Position numbers and translations under genes: made by a program. DNA of 64,000 nucleotides. It comes from Rhodocyclales bacterium (lineage in GTDB: Bacteria > Pseudomonadota > Gammaproteobacteria > Burkholderiales > Rhodocyclaceae). Each line of letters begins with the position of its first letter. Position 1 is the stretch's first letter. Below are positions 9,148-18,584 of this stretch, one piece after another. The stretch spans positions 62,001 to 126,000 of the forward strand of contig JACRLX010000046.1 of assembly GCA_016235165.1 (NCBI GenBank). The letters are read 5' to 3'. The notes under the pieces are model-generated. The model did not search any database. It had not been told where the DNA came from and saw nothing but the letters and a program-made list of their open reading frames with translations.

Positions 9148-10928
9148 GTTCTCTTGGCCTCCGCGCCGGCTTCGGCACATTGCAGGAAGAATTTCTGCAT
9201 GTCCCAGGCACCTGTCGGGCAGCGCTCGGCGCACATGCCGCAATGCAGGCAAACGTTTTCATCCTTGACCATCACGCGGCTGGTCTTCAATGCGTCCGAG
9301 ACATACAGCGCCTGGTCGCGATTCCTGGCCGGTGCCTTGAGCCGGCCGCGCAACTCATCTTCTTCGCCGTTGGCGGTGAATGTGATGCATTCGGTGGGGC
9401 AGATATCCACGCAGGCATCGCATTCGATGCAAAGTTTGCCGCTGAACACGGTCTGCACGTCGCAATTAAGGCAGCGCTCGGCCTCGGAACAGGCCATCAG
9501 CGGATCGAAGCCCATTTCGAGTTCGAGCTTGATGTCCTTGAGCGTCTTTTCCAGGGCCTTGACCGGCACCTTCTTGCGTTCTTCCTCCGAGACCTGGTTG
9601 TCGTAGCTCCACTCGTGGATGCCCATTTTCTGGCTGACCAGATTGAATTCGGGCGGCAGTCTGTCGTCGAGTTTCTTGCCACGACAGAACAGGTCGATGG
9701 AGATCGCCGCCTCATGGCCCTGGGCCGCGGCGGTGATGATGTTCTTCGGGCCGAGCGCGGCATCACCACCAAAGAACACCTTCGGCAGCGTCGATTGCAG
9801 GGTCTTCTCGTTCAGCACCGGCATGTCCCACTTGTCGAATTCAAGGCCGAGGTCCTTCTCGATCCAGGGGAAGGCGTTTTCCTGGCCGATGGCGACCAGG
9901 ACTTCATCGCACTCGTGGAATTCGTCGGGCTCCCCAGTCGGGATCAGGCTACGCCGGCCCTTGGCATCGTATTCGGCGCGCACGATCTCGAACAGCACGC
10001 CCGTCAGCTTGCCATTGTCGTGGCGGAACTCCTTGGGCACCCGCATGTTGAGGATGGGAATGCCTTCGTGGATGGCCTCTTCCTTCTCCCAGGGGGATGC
10101 CTTCATTTCCTCGAAACCGCTGCGGACGATGACCTTGACGTCCTCGCCACCAAGACGCCGTGCCGAGCGGCAACAGTCCATTGCCGTATTTCCGCCACCC
10201 AGCACGATGACGCGCCTGGATATCCTGCTCGTATGGCCAAAAGCCACGTTGGCCAGCCAGTCGATGCCGATATGAATGTGCTTGGCTGCTTCCTGACGGC
10301 CGGTAATCGGCGCATCGCGTCCGCGCGGGGCCCCGGTGCCGACGAATACCGCATCCCAGCCTTCCGCAAGCAGATCGCGCAAACTGCCGACCCACTGGTT
10401 GTAGCGGGTTTCAACGCCGAGATCAACGATATAGGCGCACTCCTCGTCGATCACTTCATCCGGCAAACGGAACTTCGGTATCTGGCTGCGCATCATGCCG
10501 CCGGGCGCGGCGCCATTGTCGAACACCGTCACCTGGTAGCCCAGCACCGCAAGGTCGCGCGCCACGGTAAGTGATGCCGGGCCGGCGCCAACGCAGGCGA
10601 TGCGCTTGCCATTGCGCCTTGCCGGCCGCGGCAAACTGTCGCGGATGTCGTCCTTGAGATCGGCGGCCACGCGCTTCAGGCGGCAGATCGCCACCGGCTC
10701 GCTCTCCACGCGCCCACGGCGGCAGGCCGGTTCACAAGGCCGGTCGCACACCCTTCCCAGAATGCCCGGGAAGACGTTCGACCGCCAATTGATCATGTAG
10801 GCATCCGAATATCGCCCGGCAGCGATCAGGCGGATGTATTCGGGAACGGGGGTATGCGCCGGACAGGCCCACTGGCAGTCCACCACCTTGTGAAAATACT
10901 CATGGCCGCCGATTTTCGTCGGATTCAC
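9144..10928 (-). CDS. korC: NAD(P)-linked FAD/iron-sulfur subunit of 2-oxoglutarate oxidoreductase (GltD-like)
   Basis: 594 residues from a GTG at 10928 with a good ribosome site (GAGG). The N-terminus carries the cysteine array CQWACPAHTP and CDRPCEPACRRG, as in glutamate synthase small subunits. FAD binding is at CVGAGPASLTVARDLAVLG (about 110), NAD(P) binding at VIVLGGGNTAMDC (about 240), and GDAALGPKNIITA is a second flavin contact. Two C-terminal 4Fe-4S motifs follow, CIECDACVDICP and CLHCGMCAERCP. This matches the gamma subunit that makes Azoarcus 2-oxoglutarate oxidoreductase NADP-dependent (known from memory of that enzyme). It is the first gene of the operon. Confidence 0.85.
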   Translation of the reverse strand: MNPTKIGGHEYFHKVVDCQWACPAHTPVPEYIRLIAAGRYSDAYMINWRSNVFPGILGRVCDRPCEPACRRGRVESEPVAICRLKRVAADLKDDIRDSLPRPARRNGKRIACVGAGPASLTVARDLAVLGYQVTVFDNGAAPGGMMRSQIPKFRLPDEVIDEECAYIVDLGVETRYNQWVGSLRDLLAEGWDAVFVGTGAPRGRDAPITGRQEAAKHIHIGIDWLANVAFGHTSRISRRVIVLGGGNTAMDCCRSARRLGGEDVKVIVRSGFEEMKASPWEKEEAIHEGIPILNMRVPKEFRHDNGKLTGVLFEIVRAEYDAKGRRSLIPTGEPDEFHECDEVLVAIGQENAFPWIEKDLGLEFDKWDMPVLNEKTLQSTLPKVFFGGDAALGPKNIITAAAQGHEAAISIDLFCRGKKLDDRLPPEFNLVSQKMGIHEWSYDNQVSEEERKKVPVKALEKTLKDIKLELEMGFDPLMACSEAERCLNCDVQTVFSGKLCIECDACVDICPTECITFTANGEEDELRGRLKAPARNRDQALYVSDALKTSRVMVKDENVCLHCGMCAERCPTGAWDMQKFFLQCAEAGAEAKRT

Positions 10929-11131
10929 GTGTCCTCAATCTCCAAACGCGTTCAGAATCAAACACCGCCGGACATTCGCCCGGAGCGTGATCGGGTGCAC
11001 TCTAGCACCGTCCAGCCGTGCCTGAGCTTGGCATGGCGGTGGGGTAAGCGGGAAACGTGGCAGCCGCACCCATGGCGTGCAAAATCGGCTAGTCTTTACA
11101 CTATTTCATCCAACAAGTTTGGTGGTTAGCC

Positions 11132-11851
11132 ATGGCCCTGCGCGCACTCATTTTCGACGTCGACGGAACCCTCGCCAATACGGAAAGGGACGGACATCGC
11201 CCAGCCTTCAATGCCGCATTCGCCGAAGTAGGACTTCCCTGGCACTGGGACGAGGCGTTTTATGGAAGCCTGCTCAACGTTGCAGGAGGCCTCGAGCGCA
11301 TCCGCCACTACGCGCAGACCCACGATCCGGCAACCTGCGCCCGCCCCGACTTCGACGATCTGCTGCATCGCCTGCACGACATCAAGACCCGCAATTACCA
11401 GCGCCTGCTGGCCGCCGGTGCCATACCCCTGCGCGAGGACGTCGGACAGCTGATTTGCGACGCCCGCACCGAAGGAGTGCGGCTTGCCATCTCTTCCAGT
11501 TCAAAACTGGAGAACGTGGTCGGGCTGTTGCGCGCCAACCTTGGGCCCAATGCCGACTCCTGGTTCGATGCGATTGCCTCGGGCAATGTCGCCGCCGCAA
11601 AAAAACCCTCACCCGAGATCTATCAATGGACCTTGCGTCAGCTAAACCTGCCGCCACGCGATTGTCTCGCCGTGGAGGATTCGGAGCATGGCCTGTCCGC
11701 GGCTTTGGCGGCAGGTATACCGACAGTGATTACGATTAGCGACTACACGATCAACGAGAATTTCGATGGTGCCCGCATCGTGGTAACGGGCAAGGAAAGG
11801 CTCTCGCTGGACAAGCTCAGACTCTGGCACGCCACGGCAAGCACGTCGTGA
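11132..11851 (+). CDS. HAD-family phosphatase, CbbY-like
   Basis: 239 residues. The N-terminal nucleophile motif IFDVDGTLANTE, the LAISSSSK motif II (about residue 120), the Lys in AAKKPSPEIY and the acidic VEDSEHGLSAALAAG are all present, typical of the CbbY/phosphoglucomutase branch. CbbY proteins remove phosphate from sugar phosphates such as xylulose-1,5-bisphosphate. No Calvin-cycle genes are nearby, so a general sugar-phosphate repair role is as likely. The 203-base gap upstream (10929-11131) separates it from the divergent kor operon and holds no gene I recognise. Confidence 0.85.
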   Translation: MALRALIFDVDGTLANTERDGHRPAFNAAFAEVGLPWHWDEAFYGSLLNVAGGLERIRHYAQTHDPATCARPDFDDLLHRLHDIKTRNYQRLLAAGAIPLREDVGQLICDARTEGVRLAISSSSKLENVVGLLRANLGPNADSWFDAIASGNVAAAKKPSPEIYQWTLRQLNLPPRDCLAVEDSEHGLSAALAAGIPTVITISDYTINENFDGARIVVTGKERLSLDKLRLWHATASTS

Positions 11852-11880
11852 CAAAATTCCGCTCACGGCTTGCCGTTTTT
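11834..11880 (+). terminator. Candidate intrinsic terminator after the CbbY-like gene
   Basis: Nine-base inverted repeat ACGGCAAGC (11834-11842) and GCTTGCCGT (11868-11876), followed directly by a T-tract (TTTTTG). The left arm overlaps the end of the CDS. The 25-base loop is long, so efficiency is uncertain. Confidence 0.45.
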
Positions 11881-11928
11881 GTTGAATGACGCGAAAATTC
11901 GGGCTTCGGTCGAACACAATGTAAGCGC

Positions 11929-13125
11929 ATGGAACTCAGGGAAGTTGCCGTAACTGAATTGACGTTTGGGGTCTATGTTTCAAGGCTGGACCGGCCTTGG
12001 ACGGAAACCCCTTTCGTGTTTCAGGGCTTCGTTCTCAAAAGCGACAAACAACTCGACGTCCTCAAAAAGTACTGCAAGCATGTCTTCGTCGATCCCGAAA
12101 AAGAGGAGCGACGCGACCCGACCAAGGTTACCGCCGAGGACATAGCAAAGATTCGCGGCACCACGGTCTACAAGGAAGCCGCGAGCGTCGAGGTCGAGCT
12201 GCCCAAGGCGCATAATGCCTATGCGCGAACCACGACGGTGGTGCACGAGTTGTCACGGGCGGTCGAGATCGGCAACTCCATCGACAGTCAACGTTCGCAC
12301 GAGGCTGCCGCACAGATCACCGAAAGCGTGGTGCGCAACCCGGATGCGATGGCGCTCCTGATCAAGCTGCAGGAGAAAAGCGGCGAAACCCTGAGCCGCG
12401 CCGTTGGAATCTCGGTCATGATGACCATCTTCGGCCGCTTCCTGCAGTTGCCGCCGGATCGTATCCAGATTCTCGGCATGCTCGGACTCCTGCAGGATGT
12501 TGGCAAACTCAAGCTGCCGGGCGAGCTTGCCGCGCGCGGCCCGGCCAGCGATGCCGAAGCCGAGTTGTATCGCAGCCACGTCAATCATTCGGTGCGAATA
12601 CTCAGCGACACCCCCGGACTGCCGCCAGAGCTTCCAGGGCTGGCCTCCCTGCATCACGAACGTTTTGACGGGACGGGCTACCCGCGCGGTCTGCGTGGCG
12701 ATGCGATTGCGATTTCCGGTCTTATCGCGGGCATCGTCGATACCTTCGACACACTCACCGCGCCGCGCCCGTTTGGCGAACACCTGTCACCGGCCAACGC
12801 GCTGAGCCAGATCTACAAGGAGCGGGGCAAGAAGTTTCACCCGGCACTGGTCGAGCAATTCATCCAATGCGTCGGCGTGTTCCCGGTTGGCAGCATTGTT
12901 GAGTTGAACAGCGGCGAGATCGCCGTGGTCATCGCCCAGAACATGGTCCGCCGCATGCAACCGCGCATCATGGTGGTGAGGGACGCCAAGGGCGATCCCA
13001 TGGTTCCCTACAAGATGCTCGACCTGATGAAGGAGCCCAAGTGTCGTCCGGATGAGCCTTACCGGATACTGCGCTCGCTCGAATACGACACGGTAAAAAT
13101 CGACCCGAGAGAGCTCTTTCTGTGA
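11929..13125 (+). CDS. HD-GYP domain protein with N-terminal DUF3391 and altered HD motif
   Basis: 398 residues. The N-terminal DUF3391 region (about 1-130) includes YVSRLDRPW and FVDPEKEE. The HD-GYP region (about 150-330) keeps HHERFDGTGYPRGLRGD with the GYP signature. The metal-binding HD pair, normally HD(I/V)GK, reads LLQDVGKLKLP, so the histidine is glutamine. HD-GYP enzymes hydrolyse c-di-GMP at a bi- or trinuclear iron site, so this one may be impaired or a receptor (inference). A further ~70 residues follow, as in other DUF3391 proteins. Its stop overlaps the start of the EAL gene. Confidence 0.85.
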   Translation: MELREVAVTELTFGVYVSRLDRPWTETPFVFQGFVLKSDKQLDVLKKYCKHVFVDPEKEERRDPTKVTAEDIAKIRGTTVYKEAASVEVELPKAHNAYARTTTVVHELSRAVEIGNSIDSQRSHEAAAQITESVVRNPDAMALLIKLQEKSGETLSRAVGISVMMTIFGRFLQLPPDRIQILGMLGLLQDVGKLKLPGELAARGPASDAEAELYRSHVNHSVRILSDTPGLPPELPGLASLHHERFDGTGYPRGLRGDAIAISGLIAGIVDTFDTLTAPRPFGEHLSPANALSQIYKERGKKFHPALVEQFIQCVGVFPVGSIVELNSGEIAVVIAQNMVRRMQPRIMVVRDAKGDPMVPYKMLDLMKEPKCRPDEPYRILRSLEYDTVKIDPRELFL

Positions 13126-14423
13126 CGGAACCGGAGCCCGCCGCAAGCAGCGAGGCCTTCGGCGTCAGTCCGGACAAGTTTGTCGAACTGCTCAAGGGCA
13201 AGCTCGCGGCGCGACAACAAGGCGGCAAGCCGCTGGCGGTACTGATCATTGAATGCGGGCTTGTCGGCCGCATCGACTCGGTGTGGGGCTATCACGTCGG
13301 CAACGCAGTGCGGCAAAGGGTAACTTCGCTGCTTTGCGCTGAGGTCTTACGCCCCGGTGACTTCGTTGGCGAATTCGGGCGCGACGAGTTTGCCTGTGTT
13401 CTGGAATCCATCGATAACCCCGCGGTTGCCCTGCTGGCCGCCGGCAAAACCTTGCGCACGCTGAACGCTCCCTTCTGGGTGGGTGACGAGGAGATTTATG
13501 CCGCGCCGGCAATCGGCGTGGCCCTGTGTCCGACACACGCGGACCACGCGGACGCGCTGCTGCAGCGGGCCCGCAGCGCCTGTACCTTGGCACGCAACGT
13601 CCCCGGGCGAATTGCCGAGTACGATGCCGACCTGGACTTGATCGCCGAGTCGAAGTTGTTGCTCGACAGTCGCCTGCGTACCGCGGTCGCCGACAACAAG
13701 CTGGAACTGGCATTTCAGCCCCAATACGACCTGCGTCTGGGCCAGATGATGGGCGCGGAAGGAATTCTGCGCTGGGCCGACCTCGGCCAGGGAGCACTCG
13801 ACGTCGAATCGGCGTTCGCTGCCGCGGAAACCCTGGATCAGGTGCCCGACCTCCTGTCGTCGATTCTCAACCGCGCCCTGCGCAACATTTCCGAGTTCCG
13901 CTACAGCGCCGGACTCGACTTGCGCGTCGGCGTGCGCTTGCCCGGCAGCGTCCTGCGCCATCCGGAGATCGTCGATGTCATTCAGCGTTCCTTGGGAACC
14001 TGGAGCCGGCGCCCGGGCACCCTTATCCTGGGCATCAGTCAAACCTCGGCCTTGCTGGCGGACGACACCGCCCGGGAAACGCTGGTTCGCGTCAAGGAAA
14101 TAGGCGTGAAGCTGGCGATCGATGATCCGGTAATGCGGATCGCATCGCTATTCAAGCTGGTCGCCTTGCCGTTCCAGGAAATACGTCTCGATTTCTCCCT
14201 GGCCGGTGGCGAATCGGTGGCACCCAAAGCGGAAAAGATCCAGCGTTCATTGATCGACCTTGCACACCAGGTCAGGCTTGGCGTCCTTGCCACCGGCGTC
14301 AGCGACGAAGCCGCGGCAATGCAGCTCAAGACATTGGGTTGCGACTACATGCAAGCGGACTTCAAAGGACCGGCGGTGGCCCCGAAAGAGTTTGTCGAGC
14401 GCTACGGTTTCAGCGAAGACTAG
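13122..14423 (+). CDS. Degenerate GGDEF-EAL domain protein, probably non-catalytic
   Basis: 433 residues from a GTG start that overlaps the HD-GYP stop. A diguanylate-cyclase-like domain (about 35-170) has GRDEF where GGDEF is expected. An EAL-like domain (about 180-430) begins FQPQYDLR but reads AEGILRW instead of EALLRW. The catalytic Asn segment reads VRLPGSVL, the Mg-binding IDDFG reads IDDPV, and the late AEGVE reads ATGVS. Several metal ligands are therefore absent, so neither synthesis nor hydrolysis of c-di-GMP is expected. It may act as a c-di-GMP sensor or as a partner of the HD-GYP protein (inference). Confidence 0.82.
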   Translation: MTEPEPAASSEAFGVSPDKFVELLKGKLAARQQGGKPLAVLIIECGLVGRIDSVWGYHVGNAVRQRVTSLLCAEVLRPGDFVGEFGRDEFACVLESIDNPAVALLAAGKTLRTLNAPFWVGDEEIYAAPAIGVALCPTHADHADALLQRARSACTLARNVPGRIAEYDADLDLIAESKLLLDSRLRTAVADNKLELAFQPQYDLRLGQMMGAEGILRWADLGQGALDVESAFAAAETLDQVPDLLSSILNRALRNISEFRYSAGLDLRVGVRLPGSVLRHPEIVDVIQRSLGTWSRRPGTLILGISQTSALLADDTARETLVRVKEIGVKLAIDDPVMRIASLFKLVALPFQEIRLDFSLAGGESVAPKAEKIQRSLIDLAHQVRLGVLATGVSDEAAAMQLKTLGCDYMQADFKGPAVAPKEFVERYGFSED

Positions 14424-14438
14424 CCACGAAAACGGCGA

Positions 14439-15251
14439 TCACCGCGCCTGATCCCCGGACTGTCGTTCCGCGCGATCGAGCTCCCGATTCATTTCTTCCT
14501 CGGTCGGCGCCTGGTAATCGGTGACGCCCTCGGGCGCGGGACGGACAATCAGGTTGGCCAGAACGATCCCAAGTTCATACAACAGCCATAAGGGCACCGC
14601 CAGCATGAATTGGGAAATGACGTCAGGCGGGGTGAATACAGCACCGACCACGAAGGCGCCGACAATCACGTAGGGACGCCATTCGCGCAGCTTGACGACA
14701 TTGACCACCCCGATCTTGACCAGGACAATGACGATCACCGGCACCTCGAAGGTCACGCCAAACGCCAGGAACATGGTCAGGACAAAGGAAAAATACTTCT
14801 CGATATCCGTCATCCACGCCACGCCTTCGGGAGCGAACTTCGCCATGAAGCCGAACACCATGGGAAAGAACGCGAAATAGGCGAATGCCATGCCGATGAA
14901 GAACAACAATACCGAGGCGATCAATAGCGGAATCGCCAGCTTCTTTTCGTGGGCATACAGGCCGGGAGCGACAAAGGCCCATACCTGATAGAGCACGTAG
15001 GGCAGGACGATGAGGAAGGACACCGCCAATGCCACTTTCATCGGCACCAGAAAAACGCCGACGACGTCGGTGGCAATCATCTGCCCTCCCGCGGGCAAAC
15101 TGGCCAGCAAGGGGGCTGCCAGCACCGAGTAAAGCTCGCGGGCAAAAAAAGCGAGGGGAACAAAGGCCAGCAGAATGGCAACCAGCGCACGTATCAGTCG
15201 ATCACGTAACTCGACCAGGTGCGAAAGAAAGGTTTCCTGTTCCTCGGCCAT
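14439..15251 (-). CDS. tatC: Twin-arginine translocase subunit TatC
   Basis: 270 residues with six predicted membrane helices. The family opening EETFLSHLVELRDRLIRAL and the conserved FAYFAFFPMVFGFMAKF are visible. TatC binds the twin-arginine signal peptide with TatB and recruits TatA to export folded proteins. Its start overlaps the tatB stop by one base; it is the last gene of the HIT-tatABC segment. Confidence 0.96.
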   Translation of the reverse strand: MAEEQETFLSHLVELRDRLIRALVAILLAFVPLAFFARELYSVLAAPLLASLPAGGQMIATDVVGVFLVPMKVALAVSFLIVLPYVLYQVWAFVAPGLYAHEKKLAIPLLIASVLLFFIGMAFAYFAFFPMVFGFMAKFAPEGVAWMTDIEKYFSFVLTMFLAFGVTFEVPVIVIVLVKIGVVNVVKLREWRPYVIVGAFVVGAVFTPPDVISQFMLAVPLWLLYELGIVLANLIVRPAPEGVTDYQAPTEEEMNRELDRAERQSGDQAR

Positions 15252-15640
15252 CAGGTCTTGGTCTCGATCGCAGGACGCGACGCGCCGTCGTCGCCCGTCA
15301 TCGCACCACCCGATACCGGCCCGGAAGTCGGCGCCGGCGCCACGGCGATATCGGCAACCGGCTCAACAACCGTATCCACCGACTTTTCGATCTCGCGCAT
15401 TTCATGGGTTACCGACGACTCCAGGCTGCTTACCTGGGTGCTCACCTGCTGCTGGAGCTTCTTGAGTTCATCCAGCTGAATCTCGCGATTGATATCCGCC
15501 TTGACGTCGCTTACATAACGTTGCAGGCGCCCGAGCAGAAGGCCCGCGGTACGTGCCACCTTGGGCAGACGCTCGGGGCCGATGACCACCAGCGCCACCA
15601 CGGCAATCACCATCAGCTCGGACAGACCGACGTCAAACAT
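15251..15640 (-). CDS. tatB: Sec-independent translocase protein TatB
   Basis: 129 residues. The N-terminal helix [20 protein letters not shown], the hinge [13 protein letters not shown] and an amphipathic helix are typical of TatB. The C-terminal 40 residues are Pro/Ala/Gly-rich. Forms the receptor complex with TatC. A 74-base gap separates it from tatA. Confidence 0.94.
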   Translation of the reverse strand: MFDVGLSELMVIAVVALVVIGPERLPKVARTAGLLLGRLQRYVSDVKADINREIQLDELKKLQQQVSTQVSSLESSVTHEMREIEKSVDTVVEPVADIAVAPAPTSGPVSGGAMTGDDGASRPAIETKT

Positions 15641-15714
15641 GTTCGTGAATTCAGGAAGCGACGATGAAGCCGAAGGCGGACATTTGGCGTCTAAGCGATG
15701 CCAGACACCGGCCG

Positions 15715-15936
15715 TCAGGTCTTGGTCTGCTCGCGGCGCGCCTCGACGTCGATGGTCTGGCCGGTAACTTGCGGTGGTTCCGCGCTTTTGTCAGCTCCAC
15801 CATCTTTCATGCCGTCCTTGAAGCCCTTCACCGCGCCTCCCAGATCCGAGCCGATATTGCGCAGCTTCTTGGTGCCGAACACCAGCATGACGATCACCAG
15901 CACGATCAGCCAGTGCCAGATGCTGAAAGATCCCAT
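15715..15936 (-). CDS. tatA: Sec-independent translocase protein TatA
   Basis: 73 residues: one N-terminal helix ([20 protein letters not shown]), the [20 protein letters not shown] hinge and amphipathic helix, and a charged tail. Forms the export pore element of the Tat system. Confidence 0.95.
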   Translation of the reverse strand: MGSFSIWHWLIVLVIVMLVFGTKKLRNIGSDLGGAVKGFKDGMKDGGADKSAEPPQVTGQTIDVEARREQTKT

Positions 15937-15960
15937 TCTTTGTCTCCTCGCGCGGTCAGG

Positions 15961-16317
15961 TCAGGGCGCCCTGCGCTTTAGCATGGACCCGAGTGGTTCG
16001 GGGCCGCCCAGTATGTGAACATGAAGATGATACACCTCCTGGTGTCCGATCCGCCCCGAGTTGATGATGGTGCGAAAGCCTTCCTCAAGGCCCTGGCCGC
16101 GCGCCAATTCGTTGGCCTTGAGCAGGATGTGCCCCAGGATTTTCTGGTGGCTCGCATCGACCTCCATCAGCGAGGCGACATGCACTTTCGGCACGATCAT
16201 GAAATGCACGGGTGCGATGGGGTTGATGTCGTGGAAGGCGAAAATTTCTTCGTCCTCATAAATTTTTTTCGAGGGTATTTCACCGCGAATGATGCGGCAG
16301 AAAATGCAGTCGCTCAC
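15961..16317 (-). CDS. HIT-family nucleotide hydrolase (HinT-like)
   Basis: 118 residues. CIFCRIIRGEIPSKKIYED at the N-terminus (two Cys, a likely zinc-site remnant) and the histidine triad HLHVHILGG near residue 100. HinT proteins hydrolyse nucleoside phosphoramidates. It sits between hisE and tatA, the usual place in betaproteobacteria. Confidence 0.93.
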   Translation of the reverse strand: MSDCIFCRIIRGEIPSKKIYEDEEIFAFHDINPIAPVHFMIVPKVHVASLMEVDASHQKILGHILLKANELARGQGLEEGFRTIINSGRIGHQEVYHLHVHILGGPEPLGSMLKRRAP

Positions 16318-16319
16318 CG

Positions 16320-16643
16320 TCAGGCTCCCCGACTTTTCTTTTCGTCGATTCCGGAGATGCCTTCGCGGCGACGGAACTCGACCACCACGTCATCGACCCC
16401 GATATCGAACTGCGCCAGCAGGATCATGCTGTGGAACCACAGGTCGGTGACCTCCCGCACCAGATGCAGTCGGTCTCCATCCTTGGCCGCCATGATGGTT
16501 TCCGCCGCTTCCTCGGCGACCTTCTTGCATATGGCGTCGGTACCTTTGGCATACAAGCTGGCCACATAGGACGAGTCGGGCGCCGCACCCTTGCGTTCGC
16601 GCAAGGTAGCCTGCACGCGATGGATGACTTCAAGATCGATCAT
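16320..16643 (-). CDS. hisE: Phosphoribosyl-ATP pyrophosphatase
   Basis: 107 residues from the ATG at 16643 ([14 protein letters not shown]). The MazG-like motif [18 protein letters not shown] and the later [15 protein letters not shown] are diagnostic. Catalyses the second step of histidine synthesis. Overlaps the hisI stop by four bases. Confidence 0.95.
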   Translation of the reverse strand: MIDLEVIHRVQATLRERKGAAPDSSYVASLYAKGTDAICKKVAEEAAETIMAAKDGDRLHLVREVTDLWFHSMILLAQFDIGVDDVVVEFRRREGISGIDEKKSRGA

Positions 16644-17026
16644 TTGTAAATCTCCTTGGGATTCTTGAGCACCGGCTCGACATCGCGCCACTCGGCGGCA
16701 TCCAGCCGGTTGAAAAAGCAACTGCGCCGACCGGTGTGGCAGGCGATGCCACCGATTTGTTCGATCTTCAGCAACAACACGTCGCTATCGCAATCGGCGC
16801 GAAGTTCCACGACCTTCTGCGTATGGCCGGACTCTTCACCCTTGCGCCACAGGCGGCCACGGGAACGCGACCAATACACGGCATTGCCGGTCTGCACGGT
16901 AAGGGCAAGCGATTCCCGGTTCATCCAGGCAAACATCAGAACCTCGCCGCTAACCGCATCCTGGGCAATCGCCGGTATCAAGCCATGCTCGTCCCACTTC
17001 AGGGCATCGAGCCACTGTTCGCTCAC
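16640..17026 (-). CDS. hisI: Phosphoribosyl-AMP cyclohydrolase
   Basis: 128 residues from a GTG at 17026 that overlaps the hisF stop. Conserved segments are [35 protein letters not shown] and the zinc-binding CDSDVLLL with [10 protein letters not shown]. It opens the adenine ring of PR-AMP in histidine synthesis. hisI and hisE are separate genes here, not fused. Confidence 0.95.
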   Translation of the reverse strand: MSEQWLDALKWDEHGLIPAIAQDAVSGEVLMFAWMNRESLALTVQTGNAVYWSRSRGRLWRKGEESGHTQKVVELRADCDSDVLLLKIEQIGGIACHTGRRSCFFNRLDAAEWRDVEPVLKNPKEIYK

Positions 17027-17781
17027 AAGCGCACCTCGATTCCCTGGTCGCGCATGTACTCCTTGGCCTGGCGCACGGTGAATTCGCCATAGTGAAAAAT
17101 GCTGGCGGCCAGCACCGCATCGGCCCGACCCTGGGTAACCCCGTCCGCCAGGTGTCGCAGATTGCCGACGCCGCCGCTGGCGATCACCGGAATGCCCACG
17201 GCGTCCGCAACCGCGCGGGTCAGCGGCAAATCGAATCCAGCCTTGGTGCCATCGCGATCCATGCTGGTGAGGAGGATTTCTCCCGCACCCAGGCGTTCGA
17301 CTTCGCTGGCCCAGGCGATGGCATCGATGCCGGTATTCTTGCGGCCGCCATGGGTAAAGACTTCCCACTTGCCGGGCGAGGTCTGCTTGGCATCGATCGC
17401 CACCACGATGCACTGGCTGCCGACCTTGCCCGAGGCTTCCGCCACGAGCCGCGGATTCTGCACTGCCGCTGTATTCATGCTGACCTTGTCGGCACCGGCG
17501 TTCAGCAACCGGCGTACATCGTCAACCTTTCGCACCCCCCCACCCACGGTGAGGGGTATGAACACCTGCTCGGCGCAGGCTTCGACGATGTGCAGGATGA
17601 TGTCGCGGTCGTCCGAACTTGCCGTGATGTCGAGGAAGGTGATCTCGTCGGCGCCCTGGTCGTCGTAACGACGCGCGATCTCGACCGGGTCTCCGGCATC
17701 GCGCAATTCGACGAAATTGACGCCCTTGACCACGCGGCCGGCGTTGACGTCGAGACAGGGAATGATGCGCTTGGCCAACAT
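17023..17781 (-). CDS. hisF: Imidazole glycerol phosphate synthase cyclase subunit
   Basis: 252 residues from the ATG at 17781 ([20 protein letters not shown]). Beta/alpha-barrel with the catalytic Asp in [14 protein letters not shown] and the second Asp in [14 protein letters not shown]. With HisH it converts PRFAR to IGP and AICAR. Starts 11 bases after hisA ends. Confidence 0.96.
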   Translation of the reverse strand: MLAKRIIPCLDVNAGRVVKGVNFVELRDAGDPVEIARRYDDQGADEITFLDITASSDDRDIILHIVEACAEQVFIPLTVGGGVRKVDDVRRLLNAGADKVSMNTAAVQNPRLVAEASGKVGSQCIVVAIDAKQTSPGKWEVFTHGGRKNTGIDAIAWASEVERLGAGEILLTSMDRDGTKAGFDLPLTRAVADAVGIPVIASGGVGNLRHLADGVTQGRADAVLAASIFHYGEFTVRQAKEYMRDQGIEVRL

Positions 17782-17792
17782 GGACAGACCGC

Positions 17793-18545
17793 TCAGGCCG
17801 CGGAGGCCTTTTTGCCCTTGTCGGCTTCGGCCTGTGCCTTCCTGAAATCCAGGGTGCCTTCGTAGATCGCGCGGCCGGTGATGGCCCCCATGATGCCTTC
17901 GCTTTCCACCGTGCAAAGCGCCTTGACATCCTTCAGGCTGGCAATGCCGCCGCTGGCGATCACCGGGATGCGCAGGGCCTGCGCAAGCTTGACGGTCGCC
18001 TCGATATTGACGCCGGAGAGCATGCCGTCGCGGCCGATGTCGGTATAAATCACCGCCTCGACCCCGTAGTCCTCGAATTTTTTTGCCAGATCGATCACAT
18101 CGTGGCCGGTCATCTTTGACCAGCCATCGACGGCTACCTTGCCGTCGCGGGCATCGAGCCCGACGATGATGTGGCCGGGGAAGGCGCCACAGGCGTCATG
18201 CAGGAATCCCGGATTCTTGACCGCCGCCGTGCCGATGATCACGTAGCTGAGTCCGTCGTCAAGACAGCGCTCGATGGTGTCGAGATCGCGAATGCCACCG
18301 CCCAGCTGAACCGGAATCTCGTCGCCGACCTCGTTCAGGATGTCCTTGATCGCGGCTTCGTTCTTCGGTTTGCCGGCAAAGGCACCGTTCAGGTCAACCA
18401 GATGCAGCCGCCGCGCGCCCTTTTCGATCCAGTGTCGGGCCATCGCCGCCGGGTTCTCGGAAAACACCGTGGCGTCGTCCATTGCGCCTTGCCTGAGGCG
18501 CACACAATGGCCATCCTTGAGATCGATCGCGGGTATCAGCAGCAT
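17793..18545 (-). CDS. hisA: 1-(5-phosphoribosyl)-5-[(5-phosphoribosylamino)methylideneamino]imidazole-4-carboxamide isomerase
   Basis: 250 residues starting at [20 protein letters not shown] (ATG 18545). Catalytic Asp in PAIDLKDG and the second in [13 protein letters not shown]. Barrel paralogue of HisF, next to it as usual. Ends in a Lys-rich tail. A start 10 codons upstream is open but unlike the family. Confidence 0.96.
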   Translation of the reverse strand: MLLIPAIDLKDGHCVRLRQGAMDDATVFSENPAAMARHWIEKGARRLHLVDLNGAFAGKPKNEAAIKDILNEVGDEIPVQLGGGIRDLDTIERCLDDGLSYVIIGTAAVKNPGFLHDACGAFPGHIIVGLDARDGKVAVDGWSKMTGHDVIDLAKKFEDYGVEAVIYTDIGRDGMLSGVNIEATVKLAQALRIPVIASGGIASLKDVKALCTVESEGIMGAITGRAIYEGTLDFRKAQAEADKGKKASAA

Positions 18546-18584
18546 GGGAGTATATGCAGAACAGGTTGCCGGCAAATCCGGCGA

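Noticed and set aside
7333-9606. A 757-codon open frame on the plus strand, antisense to korA and korC
   Set aside because: It is a shadow of GC-rich codon bias; the minus strand holds clear KorA and KorC motifs and the plus-strand peptide has no recognisable domain. Similar long antisense frames at 82-1572, 12253-12783 and 44233-45507 are rejected for the same reason.
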